Source: UBA4722 sp044221135
Lineage (GTDB): Bacteria; Pseudomonadota; Gammaproteobacteria; DSM-16500
Assembly: GCA_044221135.1 (NCBI GenBank)
Contig: JBGAPT010000001.1
Coordinates: 62,001-126,000 of the forward strand
Length of the DNA: 64,000 bases
Direction of reading: 5' to 3'
The position numbers were made by a program, and so were the translations under genes. Positions 8,439 to 15,961 of this stretch are shown piece after piece (positions within the stretch are counted from its first letter, which is position 1; each line of letters opens with the position of its first letter). Under the pieces are notes generated by a model. It was not told where the DNA came from. It did no database searches and saw only the letters and a program-made list of their open reading frames with translations.

Positions 8439-8993
8439 TTACATCGCCATTAAATCTTTTTCTTTAACAACAAGAAGCTGATCCACTTCTGCAATAGACT
8501 TATCTGTCAATTTCTGCACCGTATCCATCAAACGATGCTCTTCATCTTCTGCAATTTCTTTGCTTTTAAGTAATTCTTTTAATGCAGTATTCGCATCACG
8601 GCGTAAATTTCGAATACTCACGCGTGCTGTTTCCGCTTCATTACGTACTACTTTTGTTAATTCCTTACGTCGCTCTTCTGTTAAAGCAGGCAATGGAATG
8701 CGAATAATGTCACCGGATGTTGTTGGATTCAATCCAAGACCCGCAGCCATCACTGCTTTTTCAATCAACGGTGTCAAACGCTTTTCCCATGGCGTAATGA
8801 GTAAGGTACGCGCATCACCTATGGTAATATTAGACACCTGAGATAAAGGTGTTTCATTACCATAATAATCCACCCGAACTTGGTCCAAGAGGCTGGGATG
8901 TGCACGACCCGTACGTACTTTCGACATTTCTAATTTGAAAGCTTCAATACTTTTTTGCATACGCGCTTGTATATCACTGATGACTTTATGCAT
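8439..8993 (-). CDS. frr: ribosome recycling factor
   Basis: Frr splits the post-termination ribosome together with EF-G. The three-helix bundle and inserted beta domain are recognisable: MSKVRTGRAHPSLLDQV, VDYYGNETPLSQVSNI, PWEKRLTPLIEKAV, TTSGDIIRIPLPALTEERR and the C-terminal DTVQKLTDKSIAEVD. 184 residues is normal (E. coli 185). It lies between pyrH and uppS. The 74 bp gap before it holds half of the GTCATCCTGAACG repeat. Confidence 0.97.
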   Translation of the reverse strand: MHKVISDIQARMQKSIEAFKLEMSKVRTGRAHPSLLDQVRVDYYGNETPLSQVSNITIGDARTLLITPWEKRLTPLIEKAVMAAGLGLNPTTSGDIIRIPLPALTEERRKELTKVVRNEAETARVSIRNLRRDANTALKELLKSKEIAEDEEHRLMDTVQKLTDKSIAEVDQLLVVKEKDLMAM

Positions 8994-9067
8994 GCTTTAT
9001 CTACTCCGTTTTTTACTATGTATAACCATTACACCTCAAAGTACAATCTGTCATCCTGAACGCTGAT

Positions 9068-9796
9068 TTACTGTACTAATGTGCCTACTGCTTCACCTAA
9101 AACAGTATGCAATAATGCATCCGGTTTATTCATATTTAATACTCGCAGAGGTAACCCATGTTCTTGGCATAAGAGAATAGCATTTAAATCCATCACACCC
9201 AAACGACGTTGTATCACTTGATCATAGGTAAGCGTGAGATAATAGTCTGCTTTAGGATTTTTTACAGGATCAGCAGAAAATACACCATCCACTTTCGTTG
9301 CTTTAATGAGTAAATCTGCTTTTATTTCTATCCCGCGTAATGCCGCTGCAGAATCTGTAGTCACCAAGGGATTGCCTGTGCCGCCTGCAAAAATGACAAC
9401 ATGGCCTTGCTGTAACGCCTCTAATGCATGACGGCGATTATAACAATCTGCAACCCCAGGCACCGCAAGCGCAGACATGACTTTCACTGCAACCGATTTT
9501 CTATCCAGCGCATCACGTAATGCCAACGCATTCATAATGGTCGCCAACATACCCATTTGATCAGCGGTTACACGGTCTAGTTCTGTGTCACAAAAACCTG
9601 CACCGCGCATAAAATTACCCGCGCCAACCACTAAGGCAACCTGCACACCCAGTTGAGTAACACGAGCTATTTCAGTACTGACTTGGGCTAATTTTTCAGG
9701 CTGAATACCAAAAGCATCCTCACCCTGTAGCGCCTCACCGCTTAATTTCAGCAGGATACGCTTATAAACTGGTTGCTGAGACGTTTTACTGGACAT
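9068..9796 (-). CDS. pyrH: uridylate kinase PyrH
   Basis: PyrH phosphorylates UMP to UDP with ATP, feeding all pyrimidine nucleotide pools. The amino acid kinase fold is shown by RILLKLSGEALQGE, VVGAGNFMRGAG, the ADQMGMLATIMNALALRDAL stretch, IFAGGTGNPLVTTDSAAALR and the DGVFSADPVKNPKA block. 242 residues is normal. Only 2 bp separate it from the tsf stop, so the two are co-transcribed. Confidence 0.97.
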   Translation of the reverse strand: MSSKTSQQPVYKRILLKLSGEALQGEDAFGIQPEKLAQVSTEIARVTQLGVQVALVVGAGNFMRGAGFCDTELDRVTADQMGMLATIMNALALRDALDRKSVAVKVMSALAVPGVADCYNRRHALEALQQGHVVIFAGGTGNPLVTTDSAAALRGIEIKADLLIKATKVDGVFSADPVKNPKADYYLTLTYDQVIQRRLGVMDLNAILLCQEHGLPLRVLNMNKPDALLHTVLGEAVGTLVQ

Positions 9797-9798
9797 AC

Positions 9799-10683
9799 TT
9801 AACTACCTTGTACTTGAGACATCACTGCTTCAACAAAGTCCTCTTTTTCTTTCTCTATACCTTCACCTACTTCAAAACGTGTGAATGCCAATACTTTAAC
9901 ACGGTTTTTACTCAATAAAGCTTCTACCGTTATATTAGGATCTTTAACAAAAGGTTGCCCTAATAGACTGACCTCATCCAAGAATTTTTTCAAACGGCCA
10001 TCCGCCATTTTTTCAATAATTTCTTGTGGTTTACCACTACTCATTGCCTGTGCAAGATAGATTTCTTTTTCTTTAGCAATAATATCACTAGGCACATCGC
10101 TCGGCGCAACCACTAATGGCTTGCATGCTGCAATATGCATAGCAACATCTTTCGCAACTTCTGGATTATCGCTATCCAATTCAACTAACACGCCAATACG
10201 ATTACCATGCAGATACGTTCCGACTGTATTGGCTCCATCAACAAAAACGAGACGGCGTATATTAATATTTTCACCTACTTTCGCTACTAATGCTTGACGT
10301 GCTTCTTCAATTGTAACATGACCTTGATCTGCTAATAATAAAGTATTTAAGTCAGCTACATTCTTTGTCTTTGCATGTAATGCAGCTGTCGCAACGCCAT
10401 TTCCAAAACTCAGAAAATTATCATCACGTCCAACAAAATCTGTCTCACTATTCACTTCCAGCATAATGACTTGCTTACCATCATTGGAGGCTTTAATTAA
10501 CACCACGCCCTCTGCAGCCACTCGCGTTGCTCTTTTGTCGGCTTTTGCTCTGCCTTTTGTACGCAAAATATCAACAGCCATTTGCATATCGCCGTTCGCC
10601 TCTTCCAATGCTTTTTTACATTCCATCATACCGGCACTGGTACGCTCACGTAATTCTTTCACTTGTACTGCACTCACTGACAT
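9799..10683 (-). CDS. tsf: translation elongation factor Ts
   Basis: EF-Ts regenerates EF-Tu-GTP. The N-terminal UBA-like domain carries the signature LRERTSAGMMECKKALEE, followed by the core TDFVGRDDNF and the coiled-coil/dimerisation subdomain. 294 residues is near the family norm (E. coli 283). TAGGAG precedes the ATG at 10683. Between it and rpsB is a family F repeat, where other bacteria often have a terminator or attenuator. Confidence 0.97.
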   Translation of the reverse strand: MSVSAVQVKELRERTSAGMMECKKALEEANGDMQMAVDILRTKGRAKADKRATRVAAEGVVLIKASNDGKQVIMLEVNSETDFVGRDDNFLSFGNGVATAALHAKTKNVADLNTLLLADQGHVTIEEARQALVAKVGENINIRRLVFVDGANTVGTYLHGNRIGVLVELDSDNPEVAKDVAMHIAACKPLVVAPSDVPSDIIAKEKEIYLAQAMSSGKPQEIIEKMADGRLKKFLDEVSLLGQPFVKDPNITVEALLSKNRVKVLAFTRFEVGEGIEKEKEDFVEAVMSQVQGS

Positions 10684-10710
10684 ACAAAAACTCCTATTTC
10701 TAACTATTAC

Positions 10711-10770
10711 CAGGAGTTCCCGTTAAAAGCGCGAGAACTCCTTGCTTGTTTATATGCTGCGCATCAGCAA
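10711..10770. repeat. interspersed hairpin repeat, family F copy 3 (left half)
   Basis: CAGGAGTTCCCGTTAAAAGC, GCGAGAACTCC and TTGTTTATATGCTGCGCATC match the left half of the copies at 6609, 38557 and 47326. GGAGTTC/GAACTCC form a stem. It lies between rpsB and tsf and may shape the relative amounts of the two mRNAs. Confidence 0.65.
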
Positions 10771-10785
10771 ATAAACTATAAAGAA

Positions 10786-11556
10786 TTACTTACCTTCATC
10801 TTTTTCATTTTCTTCGCCAATCACTGGAAGCTCTTCTTCAATTTCAAGTAATTCATTTTCAGTGATATCGGGATTGGAAGCACGCGCTTCCAAGATAGCA
10901 TCCGCTGCACATTGGGTATACAAAGCAATCGAACGTGTAGAATCATCATTCCCTGGGATCACATAAGAAATTCCTTTAGGACTGTTATTGGTATCTACGA
11001 TCCCTATAACAGGAATGCTCAATCTATTTGCTTCAGCCACTGCAATATTTTCATGACCCACATCCACTACAAACAATGCATCTGGCAAACCGCCCATATT
11101 TTTGATACCGCCTAAACTACGGTTCAATTTTTCTCTGTCGCGGGTGAGATTAAGAATTTCTTTTTTTGTCAAACGACCAAATGCATTTTTCTCAATCATT
11201 GCATCGAGTTCTTTTAAGCGTTTAATAGACTGACGAATGGTTTTATAGTTCGTTAACATGCCGCCTAACCAGCGATGGTCTACATAGGGCATACGACAAC
11301 GTTGCGCTTCTTCCCGAATAATAGCGGTAGCAGCCGGTTTCGTACCGACGAATAATATTTTGCCTTTCTTTGATGCTATTTTACCTAGCACATTCAGAGC
11401 ATCTTTCAGCATAGGCAAAGATGTTTCTAAGTTAATAATATGGATCTTACTGCGGGCACCGTAAATATAAGGGCCCATTTTAGGGTTCCAGTGACAAGTC
11501 TGGTGTCCAAAGTGGACGCCGGCTTTTAACATATCACGCATAGTAATATCAGACAT
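10786..11556 (-). CDS. rpsB: 30S ribosomal protein S2
   Basis: S2 is needed for S1 binding on the small subunit. I place the start at the ATG ending at 11556 (MSDITMRDMLKAG), preceded by GGAGAAGAA; the longer open frame to 11604 adds 16 unlikely residues. Family blocks are GVHFGHQTCHWNPKM, VDHRWLGGMLTNYKTI and PDALFVVDVGHENIAV. The C terminus has an acidic tail (ELLEIEEELPVIGEENE). 256 residues. The 150 bp leader up to map could hold an autoregulatory hairpin, but I cannot assign one. Confidence 0.97.
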   Translation of the reverse strand: MSDITMRDMLKAGVHFGHQTCHWNPKMGPYIYGARSKIHIINLETSLPMLKDALNVLGKIASKKGKILFVGTKPAATAIIREEAQRCRMPYVDHRWLGGMLTNYKTIRQSIKRLKELDAMIEKNAFGRLTKKEILNLTRDREKLNRSLGGIKNMGGLPDALFVVDVGHENIAVAEANRLSIPVIGIVDTNNSPKGISYVIPGNDDSTRSIALYTQCAADAILEARASNPDITENELLEIEEELPVIGEENEKDEGK

Positions 11557-11738
11557 TTCTCTTCTCCAATTTTGGGTTAGGCCTCCACGTATCCCAACTG
11601 CCAACCCCTTAATACATTAAGTACATACAGGGCACCCAGCAGTGGATCATGATACGTGTGTGGGTTAGTTAAATACATTGCTAATCAAAGCTCGCCTTTA
11701 TACCATAGATCATTGTCTTCAACAATAACGAAGTGATT

Positions 11739-12506
11739 ATGAATATTACAATTAAAACCCCCGATGAGATTGCAAAAATGCGTGTAGCTGGGCGTTTGGC
11801 TGCTGATGTACTAGAAATGATCGAATCTTATATCCACGCTAATGTCACAACGGATGAATTAAATCAGATTTGTCATGATTATATCGTTAATAATCAAAAC
11901 GCTATTCCCGCACCCCTGAATTACCGGGGCTTTCCCAAATCCATTTGTACTTCAGTCAATCATCAAGTGTGTCATGGCATCCCAGGAACCCGTAAGTTAT
12001 CTGAAGGCGATATTGTAAATATCGATATCACTGTGATTAAAGAGGGATATCACGGCGATACCAGCAAAATGTTTGTGGTTGGCAAGCCTTCCATTCTGGC
12101 AGACCGGCTGATTAAAACAACTCTAGAATGTTTATATCTAGGCATTGAGCAAGTCAAACCAGGTGCTCATTTTGGTGATATTGGTGCCGTCATTCAAAAC
12201 CATGCCGAAAAAAACCGCTTCTCTGTAGTACGAGAATACTGCGGTCACGGGATAGGAAAAATTTTTCATGAAGCACCCAATGTATTGCACTATGGACAAC
12301 CTGGCACAGGAGAAGAAATACTGCCTGGGATGATTTTTACCATTGAGCCGATGATTAATGCAGGGAAGCGCTTTGTAAAATTGTTACCTGATAAATGGAC
12401 CGTCGTGACCAAGGACCATAGCTTGTCCGCGCAATGGGAACATACGATTTTGGTAACGGAAACGGGATTTGATGTATTGACCAAAAGATCGGATGAAAAA
12501 TTTTAA
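11739..12506 (+). CDS. map: type I methionine aminopeptidase
   Basis: Map removes the initiator methionine from new proteins. The pita-bread fold metal site is visible: His in YCGHGIGKIFHE, the two Asp in NIDITVIKEGYHGDTSKMF, and Glu in TIEPMIN and WEHTILVTE. 255 residues from the ATG at 11739 (MNITIKTPDEIAKM); a GTG two codons upstream is less likely. It is divergent from rpsB, the normal gammaproteobacterial arrangement. Confidence 0.97.
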   Translation: MNITIKTPDEIAKMRVAGRLAADVLEMIESYIHANVTTDELNQICHDYIVNNQNAIPAPLNYRGFPKSICTSVNHQVCHGIPGTRKLSEGDIVNIDITVIKEGYHGDTSKMFVVGKPSILADRLIKTTLECLYLGIEQVKPGAHFGDIGAVIQNHAEKNRFSVVREYCGHGIGKIFHEAPNVLHYGQPGTGEEILPGMIFTIEPMINAGKRFVKLLPDKWTVVTKDHSLSAQWEHTILVTETGFDVLTKRSDEKF

Positions 12507-12630
12507 GTTGCTGTTTTGGTTTACCGTTAATTAGTCGAGCACGATTAGATTAGTTTTTAGATAACATCTAGTTTCTATCAGCAACAAGCGCTATCATTCT
12601 TACACTTTAAAATTTATCAGGAGAACTAAA

Positions 12631-13209
12631 ATGACACATACATTACCTAAATTACCTTATGCCCTGGATGCCTTACAACCTACTATTTCTAAAGAAACCC
12701 TAGAATATCACTACGGCAAACATCATCAAGCCTATGTGAATAATTTAAATAATCTAATTAAAGAGACAGAGTTTGCTAATGCATCGCTAGAAGACACCAT
12801 ATTAAAATCCAGTGGCGGCATATTTAATAATGCAGCACAAATCTGGAACCACACATTTTATTGGCATTGTTTAACACCGACTAGCACACGCGAGCCCAGT
12901 GGTAAATTAGCAGATGCTATTATTAAAACTTTTGGTTCATTTGATGAATTTAAAAAACGTTTCACTCAAACAAGTGTTGCCACATTCGGATCTGGCTGGG
13001 GATGGTTAGTCAAGAATGCACAAGGTAATTTAGAAATTGTCAGCACGAGCAATGCAGGTACTCCGATGACACAAAAACAAAAAGCCTTATTAACTTGCGA
13101 TGTATGGGAACATGCTTATTATATTGATTACAGAAATGCACGACCTACTTATGTAGAAAAATTTTGGGATATTGTGAATTGGAATTTTGTGGCTCAAAAT
13201 TTTGAGTAA
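12631..13209 (+). CDS. sodB: iron superoxide dismutase
   Basis: The enzyme converts superoxide to oxygen and hydrogen peroxide in the cytoplasm. The metal ligands are in EYHYGKHH (His), WNHTFYW (His) and the DVWEHAYYIDYRNARP signature (Asp and His). The Gln in NNAAQIWNHTFYW before the second ligand is characteristic of Fe-type rather than Mn-type enzymes. 192 residues is exactly the usual length. CAGGAG precedes the ATG. No signal peptide is seen. Confidence 0.97.
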   Translation: MTHTLPKLPYALDALQPTISKETLEYHYGKHHQAYVNNLNNLIKETEFANASLEDTILKSSGGIFNNAAQIWNHTFYWHCLTPTSTREPSGKLADAIIKTFGSFDEFKKRFTQTSVATFGSGWGWLVKNAQGNLEIVSTSNAGTPMTQKQKALLTCDVWEHAYYIDYRNARPTYVEKFWDIVNWNFVAQNFE

Positions 13210-13268
13210 CGTTCTATTACAAGATATAAAATAATATTTTAAACAATTCTAAAACAGGAGAAATAAAA

Positions 13269-13835
13269 ATGCTTACTAGAGAACACGTCGCTGCACAGCT
13301 TGTAGCATACGTAAATAGTTTTTCAGCTGAAAATAATTTTTTAGGTTGTGAAACCCTATTAGACAGTATTAAAGTTAACTATCGACAATTATCGTCTGAG
13401 GATCAAGCACATGTAAAAAAACAATATCAAACTATGAGTGATGCTGCGCTCTCTCCTCAGCAAAAAAAAGCTATGAATGAATCTCAAAAAGATCTTGTGA
13501 AAGGTGCCGCAATAGGTGCGATAGGAGGCGCAATAGGAGGCGCTGTGTTAGGAAATAACATGTCATCAGGTGGTAGCTTTTTAAAAACAGTTTTATCAAC
13601 AGGAGGAGGAAGTGTAGCGGGTGGTGTAATCTGTGGTTTTGGAGGAGCGTTTTTTGGTTCCAGTATAAAGCTCTCATCCACAGAATTAAGAGATCTCACT
13701 CGTAAGATACGTCCTTTCAGCCGATTAAGAGAAGCCTTGGAATTAAATATTCTTTTAAAAAGCACTCAATATCTTGGCGAAAAAACCGAAGGAAGTATAG
13801 ATGCCTTACGACAGAGGAGAGGAGCCAGAAGATAA
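13269..13835 (+). CDS. glycine-zipper membrane protein of unknown function
   Basis: I do not recognise a family. The 188-residue protein has a polar N-terminal helix region (about 1-75), then a Gly/Ala-rich segment at about 78-135 (GAAIGAIGGAIGGAVLG and GGGSVAGGVICGFGGAFFG) of the glycine-zipper type that packs in membranes, then a basic C terminus ending RQRRGARR. There is no cleavable signal peptide. CAGGAG lies 9 bases before the ATG. It stands between sodB and the entericidin-like gene. Glycine-zipper segments occur in pore-forming and membrane-spanning proteins, but no function can be claimed. Confidence 0.7.
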   Translation: MLTREHVAAQLVAYVNSFSAENNFLGCETLLDSIKVNYRQLSSEDQAHVKKQYQTMSDAALSPQQKKAMNESQKDLVKGAAIGAIGGAIGGAVLGNNMSSGGSFLKTVLSTGGGSVAGGVICGFGGAFFGSSIKLSSTELRDLTRKIRPFSRLREALELNILLKSTQYLGEKTEGSIDALRQRRGARR

Positions 13836-13967
13836 CAAGAGGAATGAATCACAATTCAATTCCACTTAATGATTTAGAAGAATCGATCGACACGTAAGGA
13901 AGATACCAAAAATGTGTCGATCTTTCTTGGTGTCTACTATCCATAGTTACGCTAAAGAATAAAACGA

Positions 13968-14117
13968 CTACTTCTTATCACCCGACACTGCTTTTTGAAT
14001 CTCTTGACCACTGTTTTCCATGTCTTTACCAAACCCTTGAACTGTGTTGTTACAACCAGTACCCAGCAACGCACAAACAATACTGACCAATATCACTTTG
14101 AAATACATTTTCATCAT
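13968..14117 (-). CDS. entericidin-like small lipoprotein
   Basis: This 49-codon gene is short but well supported. After a hydrophobic leader (FKVILVSIVCALL) it has a lipobox LLGTGC, so Cys22 would be lipidated. The mature part NNTVQGFGKDMENSGQEIQK resembles entericidin A/B (compare the family's TxxGxGxDxxxxGxxI pattern). AGGAGA lies before tandem ATG codons; the first overlaps the cbpM stop as ATGA. It ends the uspA-cbpA-cbpM series. Entericidins are stress-related membrane lipoproteins, sometimes linked to cell death, so the context fits, but the role here is inferred. Confidence 0.75.
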   Translation of the reverse strand: MMKMYFKVILVSIVCALLGTGCNNTVQGFGKDMENSGQEIQKAVSGDKK

Positions 14118-14440
14118 CTTTCTCCTAATTTTAACGATTTCTCTAACAACTCCACTTGCGCTTTTAACTGCTCAATCTGATCCATTAAATCCATTGCCAG
14201 CGCCGCACCGGCCAAATTAATTTCCAAATCATGCTGTAAACGCAATACACGCTGGATACGTTGCAAATGACGAGTATCAAAACGCCATGCTTCCAACGAA
14301 ACACCTTTAGGCTCCAGTGTACCGTATTCAACTAACTCACAAATAAAACTAGATGTAATATGACAAGTTTCACATAACTCCTCAAGGCTCAACTCCGGGT
14401 CAGCTTCCAATGCAACAATAGCGAGCTCTTTTTTAGCCAT
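14114..14440 (-). CDS. cbpM: chaperone modulator CbpM
   Basis: CbpM binds the J-domain of CbpA and blocks its co-chaperone and DNA-binding activity. The 108-residue protein has a MerR-like winged-helix start (LSLEELCETCHITSSFICELVEYG, in pieces) and a C-terminal helical part (INLAGAALAMDLMDQIEQL) typical of CbpM. It starts 12 bp after the cbpA stop and its TGA overlaps the start of the next lipoprotein gene, so all are probably co-transcribed. Confidence 0.85.
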   Translation of the reverse strand: MAKKELAIVALEADPELSLEELCETCHITSSFICELVEYGTLEPKGVSLEAWRFDTRHLQRIQRVLRLQHDLEINLAGAALAMDLMDQIEQLKAQVELLEKSLKLGER

Positions 14441-14452
14441 CCTGACTCTCTC

Positions 14453-15412
14453 CTAACATAAATTTTTCCGCGGATCACATGGCATCTCTTGTGCCATTTT
14501 TTCATATAAGGCACGCTCACCCTCTGTTTTTGCGGGCGGAACATACACTTGCAATACAACGTATTGATCGCCTGGCGTAGGTTTTTTAGGTAATCCGCGT
14601 CCTTTTAAACGCAGTTTTTGCCCCGTCTGAGCCCCTGGAGAAATTTTTATTTCTACAGAACCGCCTAACGTAGGTGCAGTGACTTTAGCACCTAATGCTG
14701 CTTCCCATGGCGTAATCGGCAACGTTAAGTAAACATCATGTCCTTGCAAAGTAAAAATTCGGTGGGGTTGAATTTCCATTTCCAAATACAAATCCCCCGG
14801 TGCGCCACCCCCAACACCCGGCGTACCTTGTTTTGCTAAACGCAATTGCTGCCCTGCAGTAATACCAGCAGGAATAGTAATTTTAAGTGAACGAATTGCA
14901 TGATGCATACGACCTTGCGCATCCACCTCAGGCACTTGTAACTGCACTGTTTTGGTGCCACCATGAAAAGCATCTTCTAGACTGATTGTAATTTTTGCAT
15001 GCTCATCGCGTCCTTGCTGCCTAAAAGAGGCGCGCTGATGTCTTTGATGAGAACCGCCCTGACGAGCTTGGCCAAAGATAGATTCAAAAAAATCACTAAA
15101 GCCGCCAAAACCTTCACCTTCATGCGAAAAACCTGCACCGTCAAACCCTGAAAAACCTTGCCAGTCTGGCGGCGGTCTAAAATCCTGGCCACTCTTCCAT
15201 TGACTGCCTAGTTGATCATAAGCTTCACGCTTTTTAGAATCTTTTAAAACTTCATAAGCTTCTTGCACTTCTTTAAAGCGTTCTTCGGCGTTTTTTTCTT
15301 TACTGACATCCGGGTGATATTTGCGAGCTAACTTACGATAGGCACGTTTAATTTCGTCAGCCGTTGCGGTGCGAGACAAACCAAGGGTGGTGTAGTAATC
15401 TTTAAACTCCAT
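14453..15412 (-). CDS. cbpA: curved DNA-binding protein CbpA, DnaJ-like
   Basis: CbpA is a DnaJ paralogue that helps DnaK and binds curved DNA. The J-domain is at residues 1-70 with the HPD motif in KYHPDVSKEKNA, followed by a Gly/Phe-rich linker (about 80-125) and the two-barrel C-terminal substrate domain (AKITISLEDAFHGG, LRLKGRGLPKK). There is no zinc-finger domain, which separates it from DnaJ. 319 residues (E. coli 306). It lies between a universal stress protein and cbpM. Confidence 0.93.
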   Translation of the reverse strand: MEFKDYYTTLGLSRTATADEIKRAYRKLARKYHPDVSKEKNAEERFKEVQEAYEVLKDSKKREAYDQLGSQWKSGQDFRPPPDWQGFSGFDGAGFSHEGEGFGGFSDFFESIFGQARQGGSHQRHQRASFRQQGRDEHAKITISLEDAFHGGTKTVQLQVPEVDAQGRMHHAIRSLKITIPAGITAGQQLRLAKQGTPGVGGGAPGDLYLEMEIQPHRIFTLQGHDVYLTLPITPWEAALGAKVTAPTLGGSVEIKISPGAQTGQKLRLKGRGLPKKPTPGDQYVVLQVYVPPAKTEGERALYEKMAQEMPCDPRKNLC

Positions 15413-15424
15413 AGTAACCTGTCT

Positions 15425-15847
15425 TTACTCCGGCAATCGCACAACAAGTACATCGCATTTCGCACCATGCAAAATAGCATTGGCCGTTGAACCTAACAGC
15501 AAGGATAATCCATGCCGTCCATGACTGCCACATATGATCAAATCAGCACCAATATCTTCTGCAACCGCATGAATTTTTGACTTGGTAGGGCCCACTTCTA
15601 TCCATTGGTCTTTCTTATCCACTTCCAACGATCGGCCTACTTTGGCTAATGCTGTTCTGGATTCTTCAATTAATTGGCCTTCAATATCTTCAATGCCCAA
15701 ATAAGCATAACTATAGCCAGGCATAGGTTCAACTACATGAATTAAACTAAGCTTTGCGCCCGTATAACCCCGTATACTGCGTACTTTCTTAAGAATATAG
15801 TCAGCTTCCTCTGATAGATCCGTTGCTAATAAGATATGTTTATACAT
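15425..15847 (-). CDS. universal stress protein, UspA family
   Basis: The 140-residue protein is a single Usp domain: YKHILLATDLSEEADYILKK at the start, LSLIHVVEP, and the nucleotide-binding end DLIICGSHGRHGLSLLLGST (G-2x-G-9x-G-S/T type) followed by CDVLVVRLPE. It probably binds ATP. AGGATAAACTT precedes the ATG. It sits 12 bp before cbpA, so a shared stress operon usp-cbpA-cbpM-lipoprotein is likely. Confidence 0.92.
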   Translation of the reverse strand: MYKHILLATDLSEEADYILKKVRSIRGYTGAKLSLIHVVEPMPGYSYAYLGIEDIEGQLIEESRTALAKVGRSLEVDKKDQWIEVGPTKSKIHAVAEDIGADLIICGSHGRHGLSLLLGSTANAILHGAKCDVLVVRLPE

Positions 15848-15961
15848 AAGTTTATCCTTAACTGTGACATCAGGTTTGCTTATCGCAAGAAAATGATCTC
15901 CATTCGCGCAAGCTTAAAAACTATTTTACACTATAAAAGCTGGATAGCGACATTCATTTTC

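Noticed and set aside
13880..13945. Terminator after the glycine-zipper gene (GATCGACAC/GTGTCGATC)
   Set aside because: The arms pair but the loop is about 20 bases and no T tract follows; not supported well enough to list.
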